This document shows positions 8,771 to 18,317 of a DNA stretch of 64,000 nucleotides, in pieces (the first letter of the stretch is position 1; each line of letters starts with the position of its first letter). The DNA is from DASWJZ01 sp038211615 (GTDB lineage: Bacteria > Pseudomonadota > Alphaproteobacteria > Rhizobiales > Afifellaceae), in the NCBI GenBank assembly GCA_038211615.1, contig JBBQVL010000006.1:25498-89497 (forward strand). The letters run 5' to 3'. The notes under the pieces are model-generated. The model made no database searches. It was not told the origin of the DNA and worked only from the letters and a program-made list of their open reading frames with translations. A program made the translations under genes and the position numbers.

Positions 8771-10059
8771 TGGATCGCATTCGTATTGCCGGAGGCCGGC
8801 GTCTTGTCGGCTCCATTCCGATTTCAGGCGCAAAGAACGCCGCTCTCCCGCTGATGATCGCAAGCCTCCTCACCGATCAGCGGCTGATCCTGGAAAACGT
8901 CCCCGATCTTGCCGATGTGGCGCTTTTGAAGCGCATCCTCGCCAATCACGGCGTCGACTACATGGTGAGCGGCAAGCGCGTCAGCGACAACGCCAATGCC
9001 GGCGAGACGCTGACCATCTCGGCGGCTTCGATCGTCGACACGACAGCGCCCTACGAGCTTGTTTCGCGCATGCGCGCGAGCTTCTGGGTGATCGGCCCGC
9101 TGCTCGCCCGCATGCACGAGGCGAAGGTGTCGCTGCCGGGAGGCTGCGCCATCGGCACCCGGCCGGTGGACTTCTTCCTGATGGGGCTGGAGAAGCTCGG
9201 CGCGAAGCTCGACATCGAGGCCGGCTATGTCGTCGCGAAGGCGCCCGGCGGGCTCGTCGGCGGACGTGTCCAGTTCCCGCACGTCTCGGTCGGCGCGACC
9301 CACACAATCATGATGGCGGCGACGCTTGCGAAGGGCGAGACTGTCATCGAGAACGCGGCGCGCGAGCCCGAGGTCCGCAATCTCGCCGAATGCCTGATCA
9401 AGATGGGCGCGCGGATCGAGGGTGCCGGCACCGGCACGATCCGCATCGTCGGGGTGGAGCGGCTCTGGGGCGCGACGCACCGCGTGCTGCCCGACCGCAT
9501 CGAGACCGGCACCTATGCCATGGCGGTGGCCGCGGCCGGCGGCGATGTGCTGCTGCAGGGGGCGGAGCCCGGCCTGCTGCAAAGCGCGCTCGATGCGCTC
9601 GCTTCCGCCGGTGTCGAGGTGAGCGAGACGAATGCCGGCATCCGCATCGCGCGGAACGGCGCCGGACTGCGGCCGGTCGACATCAGCACCGCGCCCTTCC
9701 CGGGCTTCCCGACCGACCTGCAGGCGCAGTTCATGGCGCTGATGACGCGCGCCGAAGGCAAGTCGACGATCCGCGAGACGATCTTCGAAAACCGCTTCAT
9801 GCATGTGCAGGAACTGGCGCGGCTCGGCGCCGACATCCACCTCGACGGGCAGAAGGCGACCGTCACCGGCGTCGAGAGGCTGACCGGCGCACCGGTCATG
9901 GCGACCGATCTCCGGGCCTCGGTCTCGCTGGTGATCGCGGGGCTCGCGGCGGAGGGAGAGACTCTGGTCAACCGCGTCTATCATCTCGACCGCGGTTTCG
10001 AGAAACTGGAGAACAAGCTTTCCGCCTGCGGCGCCGAGATCGAACGCCTCCGGGCCTGA
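8770..10059 (+). CDS. murA: UDP-N-acetylglucosamine 1-carboxyvinyltransferase
   Basis: Catalyses the first committed step of peptidoglycan synthesis, transfer of enolpyruvate from PEP to UDP-GlcNAc, in the cytoplasm. 429 residues, a normal length. The N-terminus shows ISGAKNAALPLM with the conserved Lys-Asn pair, and the active-site loop PGGCAIGTRPVD carries the PEP-reactive, fosfomycin-targeted Cys126. The C-terminal part has the PFPGFPTDLQAQFMAL substrate motif. It begins the core block murA / DUF2948 / hisD / UPF0262 / maf / yacG. Confidence 0.97.
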   Translation: MDRIRIAGGRRLVGSIPISGAKNAALPLMIASLLTDQRLILENVPDLADVALLKRILANHGVDYMVSGKRVSDNANAGETLTISAASIVDTTAPYELVSRMRASFWVIGPLLARMHEAKVSLPGGCAIGTRPVDFFLMGLEKLGAKLDIEAGYVVAKAPGGLVGGRVQFPHVSVGATHTIMMAATLAKGETVIENAAREPEVRNLAECLIKMGARIEGAGTGTIRIVGVERLWGATHRVLPDRIETGTYAMAVAAAGGDVLLQGAEPGLLQSALDALASAGVEVSETNAGIRIARNGAGLRPVDISTAPFPGFPTDLQAQFMALMTRAEGKSTIRETIFENRFMHVQELARLGADIHLDGQKATVTGVERLTGAPVMATDLRASVSLVIAGLAAEGETLVNRVYHLDRGFEKLENKLSACGAEIERLRA

Positions 10060-10141
10060 GCTTTCGCCCGCCTCGCCCTCTCAACCTCTGCGGGGGCAGC
10101 GTCTTGCCCTGCGGCGGGGGACGCCCTACCAAACGGGGATC

Positions 10142-10612
10142 ATGACCGACGCCGGGCCCGCATTGCCGGACGATGACCTCCTGCGCCTGATGGCGCTGGA
10201 CACGGAGGACCTCGCCATCCTCTCCGCCCACGTGCAGGACGCCATCGTACGCGTCAGCGACATCAACTGGCTGCCGCGCGAGAAGCACTTCGTGCTCGCC
10301 ATGAACCGCTTCGTCTGGGACGCCACGACCGGCGGCGCGCGGCGCAGGCGCGACTATCAGCGGCGGCGCTCCGTGCTGCATTTCGCGCGGGTGGAAAAGG
10401 TGCAGTCGCTCGGCATCGACCGCGATGCGAACACTGTCCTCGACCTGCTCTCGGTCACCTTCGCGCCGACGGATTCGCCCTCCGGAGATGCAGTGCTCTA
10501 CTTCGCCGGCGGCGCGACGATCCGGCTGTCGGTGGAGGTGCTGGAGGTGGAGCTGACCGACCTCGGCCCGGCCTGGTCCACGCCGCTCGCGCCCCGCCAC
10601 CCGGCGGCCTAG
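10142..10612 (+). CDS. DUF2948 family protein
   Basis: 156-residue cytoplasmic protein matching DUF2948: LMALDTEDLAILSAHVQD near the N-terminus, INWLPREKHFVLAMNRFVWD, and an RRRSVLHFARVEKVQSLGI centre. The function is unknown. In alphaproteobacteria the family almost always lies between murA and hisD, as here. Only nine bases separate it from hisD, so the two are likely cotranscribed. Confidence 0.88.
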   Translation: MTDAGPALPDDDLLRLMALDTEDLAILSAHVQDAIVRVSDINWLPREKHFVLAMNRFVWDATTGGARRRRDYQRRRSVLHFARVEKVQSLGIDRDANTVLDLLSVTFAPTDSPSGDAVLYFAGGATIRLSVEVLEVELTDLGPAWSTPLAPRHPAA

Positions 10613-10621
10613 GCGACGCCG

Positions 10622-11914
10622 ATGGCGATCCGCCTCGACACCGGCGATCCGCAGTTCGAAGCGCGCTTCTCCGCTCTGCTCGCGGCGAAGCGCGAGGTCG
10701 CCGAGGATGTCGAGGCGAGCGCCCGCGCCATCGTCGAAGACGTGCGCCGGCGCGGCGACACGGCGCTCCTCGCCTATACGGAGAAGTTCGACCGCCTGAC
10801 GCTGAAGCCGGAGCGGCTCAGAATATCCGCCGAGGAGATCGCCGCGGCGGAGAAGGCGATATCGGCGAAAGAGCGCGACGCGCTGGCTTTCGCCCGCGAC
10901 CGCATCGAATCGCACCATCGGCGGCAGAAGCCGCAGGACGATCGCTACACCGACGCGCTGGGCGTCGAGCTCGGCACGCGCTGGACGGCGCTCGAGGCGG
11001 TCGGGCTCTACGTCCCCGGCGGCACCGCCAGCTACCCCTCCTCGGTGCTGATGAACGCGGTGCCGGCGAAGGTCGCAGGCGTCGAGCGCGTCGTCATGGT
11101 GACGCCGACGCCGGAGGGGAAGACCAACCCGCTGGTGCTCGCCGCGGCACACCTCGCCGGGGTTGACGAGATCTTTCGCGTCGGCGGCGCGCAGGCGATC
11201 GCGGCGCTCGCCTACGGCACCGCCACGATCGCACCGGTGATGAAGATCATCGGGCCGGGCAACGCCTACGTGGCCGCGGCGAAACGGCAGGTCTTCGGGC
11301 AGGTCGGGATCGACATGATCGCGGGTCCCTCGGAGGTGCTGGTCGTCGCCGACCGCGACAACGATCCGGCCTGGATCGCCGCCGACCTCCTTGCCCAGGC
11401 CGAGCACGACAGCGCCGCGCAGGCGATCCTCATCACCGACGATTTGCGCCTGGCGGATGCGGTCGAGGCGGCGGTCGAGCGGCAGCTCGCGACGCTGCCG
11501 CGGGCGGAGATTGCTCGCGCGAGCTGGCGCGAGCATGGCGCGATCATCCGCGTGGCGCGGCTCGCCGATTCCGCCGCGCTGGTGAACCGCATCGCGCCGG
11601 AGCATCTGGAGCTCGCCGTCGCCGACTCGGAGGCGCTCCTTGCGGGAATTCGCAATGCCGGCGCGATCTTCATCGGCAAGCATACGCCGGAGGCGATCGG
11701 CGACTATGTCGCCGGATCGAACCACGTGCTGCCGACGGCGCGCTCGGCGCGCTTCTCCTCCGGCCTGTCGGTCCTCGATTTCATGAAACGCACGTCGCTG
11801 CTGAAGCTCGACGCGGAGAGCCTCAGGGCGCTCGGGCCGGCGGCGATTGCGCTTGCCGAGGCCGAAGGTTTCGAGGCGCATGCGCGATCGGTCGCCATCC
11901 GCCTCAATCTCTAG
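10622..11914 (+). CDS. hisD: Histidinol dehydrogenase
   Basis: Catalyses the last two steps of histidine synthesis, NAD-dependent oxidation of L-histidinol to L-histidine, in the cytoplasm with Zn2+. 430 residues. Visible family motifs are the GLYVPGGTASYPSSVLMNAVP segment, GPGNAYVAAAKRQVFG, DMIAGPSEVLV, the zinc ligand region AEHDSAAQAIL, and catalytic Glu-His in APEHLEL. It is placed away from other his genes, which is the usual arrangement in this group. Confidence 0.97.
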   Translation: MAIRLDTGDPQFEARFSALLAAKREVAEDVEASARAIVEDVRRRGDTALLAYTEKFDRLTLKPERLRISAEEIAAAEKAISAKERDALAFARDRIESHHRRQKPQDDRYTDALGVELGTRWTALEAVGLYVPGGTASYPSSVLMNAVPAKVAGVERVVMVTPTPEGKTNPLVLAAAHLAGVDEIFRVGGAQAIAALAYGTATIAPVMKIIGPGNAYVAAAKRQVFGQVGIDMIAGPSEVLVVADRDNDPAWIAADLLAQAEHDSAAQAILITDDLRLADAVEAAVERQLATLPRAEIARASWREHGAIIRVARLADSAALVNRIAPEHLELAVADSEALLAGIRNAGAIFIGKHTPEAIGDYVAGSNHVLPTARSARFSSGLSVLDFMKRTSLLKLDAESLRALGPAAIALAEAEGFEAHARSVAIRLNL

Positions 11915-11928
11915 GATCGCAAGCGCCG

Positions 11929-12411
11929 ATGAGCGGCGACAGCGCGCACGCCAGCCGGCTGATCTCCGTCAGCCTCGACGATTCCTCGATCGGCCGCGCC
12001 TCCCCCGATATCGAGCATGAGCGCGCGGTGGCGATCTACGACCTGGTGGAGGAGAGCCATTTCGCGCTGAAGGACAGGCCTGGCCCCTATCGGCTAACGC
12101 TTTCGCTCTCGGCCCAGAGGCTCATCTTCGACATCCGCTCCGAGGGCGGCGATCCGCTGATGCAGCACGCGCTGTCGCTGACGCCGTTCCGCAAGACGGT
12201 GAAGGACTATTTCCTCATTTGCGACAGCTACCGCGAAGCGATCCGCGCCGGCTCGCCGAGCCGCATCGAGGCGATCGACATGGGGCGGCGCGGGCTCCAC
12301 AACGAGGGCTCCGAGGCGCTCCGCGCGCGGCTGAAGGGCAAGGTGGAGCTCGACCACGACACCGCACGCCGCCTCTTCACGCTCATCTGCGTGCTGCACT
12401 GGCGCGGCTGA
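11929..12411 (+). CDS. UPF0262 family protein
   Basis: 160-residue protein matching UPF0262: SRLISVSLDDSSIGR at the N-terminus, DIEHERAVAIYDLVEE, LTPFRKTVKDYFLICDSY and a GRRGLHNEGSEAL stretch. The biochemical role is not established. It lies 14 bp after hisD, again in the conserved alphaproteobacterial order. In several relatives a low-molecular-weight phosphatase and infA follow at this point; here the next gene is maf, after only 81 bp. Confidence 0.9.
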   Translation: MSGDSAHASRLISVSLDDSSIGRASPDIEHERAVAIYDLVEESHFALKDRPGPYRLTLSLSAQRLIFDIRSEGGDPLMQHALSLTPFRKTVKDYFLICDSYREAIRAGSPSRIEAIDMGRRGLHNEGSEALRARLKGKVELDHDTARRLFTLICVLHWRG

Positions 12412-12492
12412 CGCCGGTTCACAGGCTGGCGTGGATGCGTTAGGACGGCGCTTCCCGCGCAACAAAAACGTCGAACAGGTGCGACCGCCTTC

Positions 12493-13134
12493 ATGCTGAA
12501 ACCGGCTCCCGCCTCGGACCGCCCCCGGCTCGTGCTCGCCTCCGCTTCGCCGCGGCGGCTGCAATTGCTCGGGCAGGTCGGCATCGAGCCCGACAAGCTG
12601 ATGCCCGCCGACATCGACGAGGCGCCGCTCCGCAAGGAGCTGCCGCGCGCGCTTGCGCGGCGCCTCGCCTTTACGAAGGCGCAGGCGGCAAGGCGCACCG
12701 CCGAGCGCGATCCCGAGCTCGGCAATGCCTTCATCCTCGCGGCCGACACGGTCGTGGCGGTGGGGCGGCGCATCCTGCCCAATCCAGAATTCACCGACGA
12801 GGCGGCGGCATGCCTCCGCCTCCTCTCCGGCCGCAGCCACCGCGTCTACGGCGCGATCTGCGTGATCACGCCGAAGGGCAAGGTCAGGAACCGAATCGTG
12901 GAGACGCGTATCCGCTTCAAGCGGCTGTCGCGCGAGGAAATCGAGACCTACCTCGCCTCCGGCGAATGGGAGGGAAAGGCCGGCGGCTACGCCATCCAGG
13001 GGCGCGCCGGCGGCTTCATCACGCGCCTCGTCGGCTCCTACACTAATGTCGTGGGGCTCGGCCTCTACGAGACGATGGCGCTGCTCGCCGGCGAGGGCTA
13101 TCCGGTCTACGACCGCTGGGCGATCCCGACTTGA
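12493..13134 (+). CDS. maf: Maf-like nucleoside triphosphate pyrophosphatase
   Basis: Cytoplasmic house-cleaning pyrophosphatase that hydrolyses non-canonical or modified NTPs; the family is also linked to septum control. 213 residues. Motifs: LVLASASPRRLQLL at the N-terminus, the catalytic AADTVVAV Asp, and YAIQGRAGGFI near residue 167. Its TGA overlaps the TTG start of yacG (TTGA). Confidence 0.92.
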   Translation: MLKPAPASDRPRLVLASASPRRLQLLGQVGIEPDKLMPADIDEAPLRKELPRALARRLAFTKAQAARRTAERDPELGNAFILAADTVVAVGRRILPNPEFTDEAAACLRLLSGRSHRVYGAICVITPKGKVRNRIVETRIRFKRLSREEIETYLASGEWEGKAGGYAIQGRAGGFITRLVGSYTNVVGLGLYETMALLAGEGYPVYDRWAIPT

Positions 13135-13325
13135 GCGAGGGCAGCAAGGAGGCAGCGCCCCGGCCCGAGCGGAAATGCCCGATCTGCGGCAAGCCCACGA
13201 CGAAGGAAAGCGACCCCTTCTGCTCGAAGCGCTGCGCGCAGGTCGATCTCAACCGCTGGCTTTCCGGGACATACGTGATTCCGGGCAAGAAGATCGAGGA
13301 TGAGGACTCTGGCGAGGACGGCTAG
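13131..13325 (+). CDS. yacG: DNA gyrase inhibitor YacG (zinc-binding)
   Basis: 64-residue zinc protein that in E. coli binds GyrB and inhibits gyrase. The four zinc cysteines are visible in CPICGKP and PFCSKRCAQVDLNRWL, followed by the usual acidic tail. The start is a TTG at 13131 overlapping the maf stop by four bases; no ATG fits the conserved N-terminus. Confidence 0.93.
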   Translation: MSEGSKEAAPRPERKCPICGKPTTKESDPFCSKRCAQVDLNRWLSGTYVIPGKKIEDEDSGEDG

Positions 13326-13433
13326 CCCTTCTCGCTCCGCTTCTGCGTTGCATGCGCCAATTCGGCGGTTTGACGGGTGCGCCAAAAGAGTCTCTATCTT
13401 TCGCCGGATCGGGCAAGTGTTCGGGGAGGTCGC

Positions 13434-15833
13434 TTGTCGACGAAAAGCTCCAGCGGGAATGAGGGCGGGAATGAGGGCGGCGCGCATGGCGCGGCCCCGG
13501 CGGACGGGCGCAAGCTGCATCCCCTCGCCTATGGCATCGAGCGCGTCGGCCTGATCGCGCTGCGTTTTCCGCTTCCGAGCCTCGTCATCCTGATCGCTCT
13601 CGCCGTCGCCGCCGGGTTCGGTTTTGCGCGGATCAAGGTCGACGATTCGCTCAGCCAGCTCTTCCGCTCCGACACCCCGGAATTCCACCAGTTCGAGGAC
13701 GTGACGCAGCGCTTTCCCTCGAGCGAATACGACATCCTGATCGTGGTCGAGGGCAAGTCGCTGCTGGAGCGCGATTCGCTCGAGAAGCTGCGCAATCTCG
13801 TCACCGACGTGCAGCTCTTCGACGGCGTCCGCGGCATCATCTCGCTGTTCTCGGCGCGCACGCCGCCGCAGAGCGGAAGTGTTCCGGGGCCGCTCTTCCC
13901 CGAGACGCTTCCCGAAGGGCCGGCCTACGACCAGCTGATCGAGAAGGTGAAGTCGAACGAGATCCTGCGCGGCAAGCTCCTGTCGGAGGACGGCCAGCTG
14001 GCACTGGTGGTGCTGGCGATAGAGCCCGCCATCGCGGGCACGGGAGAGATGGACACGCTGGTTGCAGACATCCGCCAGACGATGTCGGACGACCTCGCGG
14101 GCTCAAACCTGACGGCGCAGCTCTCCGGCGTGCCGATCATGCAGCTCGAAATCCGCAACGCGGTGGAGCGCGACCGGCTGGTCTACAACGCCATCGGCTT
14201 CGCAGCCGGCTGCCTGATCGCCATCATCTTCTTCCGCCGCGTCTCGTTCATGATCATCGCGGCCGGCCCGCCGCTCATCGCCATCCTCCTGGCGCTCGGC
14301 GCGCTCGGCTGGCTGGATTTCCGCCTCAACATGTTCCTGAACGTGATGACGCCGCTCATCATGGTCATCAGCTTCGCCGATTCCATGCAGCTCACCTTCG
14401 CGGCGCGCGACCGGCTGATCGCGGGGGAGAGCAAATACCAGGCCTTCCGCAACGCCGTGCTGGTGGTGGGGCCGGCCTGCGTGCTGACGCACGGGACGGC
14501 GGGCATCTCGTTCATCGCGCTGATGTTCTCGAACTCCGACCTGATCCGCACCTTCGGCGAGGCGGGCCTCGTCGCGACGATCATCGCACTCCTCGGCGTG
14601 CTGATGCTGGTGCCGCTGCTCGGCGTGCTGCTGATCCGCAACGAAGCGAGTTTTGCCGCCAAGGTTCGCACGTCGGATTTCGGCGTCAACGCGCTGCGCC
14701 GCTTCTGCGCCTTCGTCGCGGCGCGGATGGTGAGCCGCCCGGGCCTCTACAGCCTGATCAGCGTGCTCGTCGTCGGCGGCCTCGCCCTCATCTACACGAC
14801 GCTCGAGCCGCGCTACCGGCTGGCCGACCAGGTTCCCGACCGCGAGCAGGCGGTGGAGGCGTCGAGCCGGCTCGACGCGAAGCTGACCGGCGCCAATCCG
14901 ATCGACGTGCTGATCGAATTCCCGGCCGGCGCATCCCTTTATGCTCCCGAGACGCTCGACACGATCGCGACGGTGCATTCGATCATCGAGGAGCAGGCGG
15001 GCGTCGGGAACGTCTGGTCGCTGGAGACGCTACGGCGCTGGCTGAAGGAGAAGGCCGGCATCGACGATGTCGCCGTGCTGAAGCAATACGTCGACATCCT
15101 GCCCGAGCACCTGACGCGCCGCTTCATCGCCGCCAAGGAGGATTCGGTCGTCGTCTCGGGGCGCATTCCCGATGTCGACGCGAGCCAGCTCCTGCCGGTC
15201 ATCAACGCGCTCGACAAATCGCTCGACACGGTCCGCACCGCGCATCCGGGCTATTCGATCGCCGTCACCGGGCTCTCGGCGATCGCGGCGCGCAACAGCG
15301 CCAGCATGATCGGCAAGCTGAACCGGGCGCTGACGGTGGAGATCGTCTTCGTCGCCGCCTTCATCGGCCTCGCCTTCCGCTCCTTCATCGTCATGGGCCT
15401 GTCGATCCTCCCCGGCATCTTCCCGATCGTGATGTCGGGAACGGTGCTGTGGCTGCTGGGGGATGGACTGAATTTCGCGGCGGTGGTGGCGCTGATCGTC
15501 TCGTTCGGGCTCGGGTTGAGCGCGACGATCCATTTCCTGAACCGCATGCGGCTGGAGGACCGGCCGGGCGCCGACCCGGGAACGGCGGTGGAGCGCGCGA
15601 CGGTGCTCGTCGGCCCGGCGCTGATCCTGACCTCGGTGGTGCTCGCCTGCGGGCTGGCGGTGACCGTGCTTTCCGACCTGCCGTCGCTCCGAACCTTCGG
15701 CTGGCTCAGCGCCTTCGCGATGATGTCGGCGCTGGTCGCGGACCTGCTGATCCTGAGGCCGACCGCGATGTTCCTGTTCCAGGTGCGCCGCAGGATGCAG
15801 CGCCGGGGAATGGCGGAGCAGGCGGCGGAATAA
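13434..15833 (+). CDS. MMPL-family RND-type exporter
   Basis: About 799-residue inner-membrane protein with two MMPL/SSD halves. Each half has one N-terminal transmembrane segment, a periplasmic loop of about 200 residues and five further segments. The first half begins with LHPLAYGIERVGLIALRFP and the DSLSQLFRSDTPEF loop. These proteins export lipids or hydrophobic compounds; its substrate is unknown. The TTG at 13434 is chosen because GGGGAGG lies at 13423-13429; a GTG at 13377 would add 19 residues with no support. The N-terminus contains a tiny tandem NEGGNEGG repeat. Confidence 0.82.
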   Translation: MSTKSSSGNEGGNEGGAHGAAPADGRKLHPLAYGIERVGLIALRFPLPSLVILIALAVAAGFGFARIKVDDSLSQLFRSDTPEFHQFEDVTQRFPSSEYDILIVVEGKSLLERDSLEKLRNLVTDVQLFDGVRGIISLFSARTPPQSGSVPGPLFPETLPEGPAYDQLIEKVKSNEILRGKLLSEDGQLALVVLAIEPAIAGTGEMDTLVADIRQTMSDDLAGSNLTAQLSGVPIMQLEIRNAVERDRLVYNAIGFAAGCLIAIIFFRRVSFMIIAAGPPLIAILLALGALGWLDFRLNMFLNVMTPLIMVISFADSMQLTFAARDRLIAGESKYQAFRNAVLVVGPACVLTHGTAGISFIALMFSNSDLIRTFGEAGLVATIIALLGVLMLVPLLGVLLIRNEASFAAKVRTSDFGVNALRRFCAFVAARMVSRPGLYSLISVLVVGGLALIYTTLEPRYRLADQVPDREQAVEASSRLDAKLTGANPIDVLIEFPAGASLYAPETLDTIATVHSIIEEQAGVGNVWSLETLRRWLKEKAGIDDVAVLKQYVDILPEHLTRRFIAAKEDSVVVSGRIPDVDASQLLPVINALDKSLDTVRTAHPGYSIAVTGLSAIAARNSASMIGKLNRALTVEIVFVAAFIGLAFRSFIVMGLSILPGIFPIVMSGTVLWLLGDGLNFAAVVALIVSFGLGLSATIHFLNRMRLEDRPGADPGTAVERATVLVGPALILTSVVLACGLAVTVLSDLPSLRTFGWLSAFAMMSALVADLLILRPTAMFLFQVRRRMQRRGMAEQAAE

Positions 15834-15842
15834 CCCGCCGCG

Positions 15843-16373
15843 TCAGTTTCCGCCGCCGCGCTTCAGCTTGACGGCGACGTTAGTGACGTCGAGGCCCTGC
15901 GGGGCGATCGTCACCGTCTGGTCGGTGCCGCGCGTAATGACCGTCACCTTTGCGGTGAAGCGGTGGTCGGTGCTCTGCACCAGCGCGTTGACGCTGGTCG
16001 CATTGGCGGTGCCGGTGACGTAGCCATTGATTCCGTAGCTCGTCTCGCTCCAGTCGCCGGTGATCGCGCCGGCGGCGGGATTGTAGGTGATGGTGCTCTT
16101 GATGATGAGCCGCGTGCTGTCGGTGGCGCAGGTCAGGCCCTGGACGATGCGGTTGCCTTCCTTCTGCACCTCGTATTTCGCCGTGCAGCGCATGTGCTCG
16201 GTCTCGCCCGTGGTCCAGGCGATCGAGCCATCCCCTTTCCAGGCGCCGCCCATGCCGTCGAAGAGGCCGGCCGCCGCGGCGGCGGGGACGGCTGGTCCCC
16301 ACGAGCAGATCAGCGCACCGGCAAGCGCGGCCCGCAGTCCCGAAATTCCACCCACGTTCAATCGAGACGCCAT
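15843..16373 (-). CDS. Secreted hypothetical protein
   Basis: 176-residue protein with a Sec-type signal: a basic N-terminus, a hydrophobic stretch (LRAALAGALICSW) and an AVPAAAAAG cleavage region. The mature part is beta-rich with two cysteines (MRCTAKYEV and GLTCATD) that could form a disulfide. It is probably periplasmic. The family is not recognised with certainty; similar rhizobial proteins are annotated only as hypothetical. The ATG at 16373 is preferred over a longer frame because GGAAGAG immediately precedes it. It is convergent with the MMPL gene. Confidence 0.65.
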   Translation of the reverse strand: MASRLNVGGISGLRAALAGALICSWGPAVPAAAAAGLFDGMGGAWKGDGSIAWTTGETEHMRCTAKYEVQKEGNRIVQGLTCATDSTRLIIKSTITYNPAAGAITGDWSETSYGINGYVTGTANATSVNALVQSTDHRFTAKVTVITRGTDQTVTIAPQGLDVTNVAVKLKRGGGN

Positions 16374-16630
16374 CTCTTCCGCCCATCTTCCCTTCGTGCG
16401 GCCCGCCGGCCGACCGCGAGGCCACTGCCGGAAGACCAACCACCGGCGTTCCGGGCCGACCGGAGCCAGCCCTTCATCCCGGCCGGCACGATAGCCTCAT
16501 CCTCGCCGGTTCGGCAACAACCCGCCCGGTAGCGCCGCGCGCGTTTGTCGGGTGGACAGTGCCGGGGCGAGCCGATATAACGCGCCGGCCTTCATCCGGG
16601 CCGCCTCTGGCGGCCGTCCGGCTGGAGTGA

Positions 16631-16706
16631 GCCCAGGTAGCTCAGTTGGTAGAGCAGCGGACTGAAAATTCGCGTGTCGGTGGTTCAAATCCGCCCCTGG
16701 GCACCA
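16631..16706 (+). tRNA. tRNA-Phe (anticodon GAA)
   Basis: Cloverleaf folds with acceptor stem GCCCAGG/CCTGGGC, D arm GCTCAGTTGGTAGAGC, anticodon stem GCGGA/TTCGC around CTGAAAA (anticodon GAA), T arm GGTTCAAATCC, and an encoded CCA at 16704-16706. 76 nt. It marks the border between the core block and the catabolic region. Confidence 0.95.
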
Positions 16707-16779
16707 TCCATTTTCTCTAATTATATCATCTGGTTAGGGGCGAATACTCCCGCTGGAGCGACCCGTCGCCGGCAGGCCC

Positions 16780-18187
16780 TCAAACGGGGCTTACATTCGG
16801 ATGATGTCGGTGCCAGGCCGTCACCTGCTGGTAGGCATGTCCGGCGCGGAACAGCGTCCCCTCGCTCCATTTCTTTCCCACCAGCTGAAATCCGACGGGA
16901 GCTCCATCGGTGAATCCGCCGGGCAGACTGATGGTGGGATTGCCGGTCATATCGAACGGCGAAGTGAAGCGAAGCAATCCTGCGAGCTGCACCGGGTCCG
17001 TGCCGACGGTGGTCAGTCTCGCGTTGGTCGCCGCCGCTTCGGCTTGCGACGGGATCAGGAGAAGGTCGATATCCGCGAAAAGCGACTGTACCCGGCCGCT
17101 GAAATCGAGACGGGCCAGCGTGATCTTCTGGTAGTCCATTGCCGACAGACTGCGCCCGAGCTCGATCAGCCCAGCCAGCGCCGGCCCATATCGGTCCTTT
17201 TGGGATGGGTAGGTCGCTTCATGCGCGACGGCGACTTCGATGCCGCAAAGCGGGGTCCATGAGGCGACGATCGACTCGGCCTCGGGAAAGCGAACCTCCC
17301 TGATCTCCGCACCGGCCTGTCGGCACGTCTCGATCGCTTCCGCGACGACCCTTTGCGTGGCCGCGTCCGTGCCGAAACTGTTCCACTGCGGATCGACGCC
17401 AATCACAAGGCCGGCAAGACCGCCTTCGATGTCAGCCAGGTAATCAGGAACCGGCTGCCGCGAAGTGGTCGGGTCCTTTTCGTCCAAGCCGGCCATCGCC
17501 TGGAGCATGATGGCGGCGTCATAGGCGCTTCTTGCCATCGGCCCGATATGATCGAGGGTTGCGGCAAGCTCGAAGACACCGTACCGGCTGACGCGCCCCC
17601 AGGTCGGTTTCAATCCCGTCAGACCGTTCGCCGCACAGGGAAAGCGGATGGACCCTCCCGTATCCGACCCGACGGCCCCATAGCAGAGCCCGGCAGCCGT
17701 CGCGACCCCGGATCCGCTCGACGACACGCCCGGCCACAGGTCCGCCCCCCAGGGATTTCACAGGCGACGGGATCTCCGGATGATGGTCACCGTAGGCGCC
17801 CTCGGTCATCTGCAGCTTGCCGAGGAGGATCGCTCCGGCCTCTGTGAGCCGACGCACGACCTCGGAGTCCGTCTCCGGTATGAAATTCCGGTGAAGCGTC
17901 ATCCCGGCGGCGGTCGGCACGCCCTTCATCCAACAAAGGTCCTTGATTCCAATCGGGGCGCCGTGGAGCTTGCTTCGAACCTCTCCCTTCGAGATTTCCC
18001 GTTCGGCCTGTCGCGCCTGGCTCAATGCAAGGTCGGCCGTCATCCGGGCGAAACTGCGGAGCTTTGGATCCAGCAGCTCAACCCGTTCCAATTCTGCCTT
18101 CGTCACCTCGACGGGCGAAATCTCGCCCTCCCGGATGAGCTCCGTCAACTCATGCAGTTCCAGAAAGTGCAGGTCGAGAGTAGACAT
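16780..18187 (-). pseudogene. Amidase-signature hydrolase, frameshifted
   Basis: Amidase-signature family (AS) hydrolase in two frames. The 5' part (18187 to about 17750) encodes the N-terminus with the catalytic Lys in GAPIGIKDLCWMKGVPT. The 3' part (about 17748 to 16780) continues with SSSGSGVATAAGLCYGAVGSDTGGS, which holds the catalytic Ser/cis-Ser pair, then the rest of the fold. The break falls in a run of six C at 17745-17750 (six G in the coding strand). Removing one base restores KSLGADLWPGVSSSGSG, as expected for the family. It is therefore a recent frameshift or a sequencing error; if the latter, the gene is intact (about 468 residues). It is last in the cluster A operon. Confidence 0.88.
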
Positions 18188-18317
18188 GAGACTCCTTCGG
18201 TGATCGCGCCCACCGGATCCGGGCGGCCAACCGGCCTCACCAGGCGGAGGGTCCGGCCGGCGCCGTTGAGATCATGCGCGCGCCTGAGAGTGGCTGCGCG
18301 TGCAGGGCGGTCGGCCC

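Noticed and set aside
10081..10130. Possible terminator hairpin after murA
   Set aside because: A GGGCA/TGCCC stem can be drawn, but it is short, lacks a T run, and the downstream genes look cotranscribed.
16631..16706. tRNA-Phe as an attachment site of an integrated element
   Set aside because: No integrase gene follows, and no duplicate of the tRNA 3' end was seen in the window. Kept only as a low-interest hypothesis.
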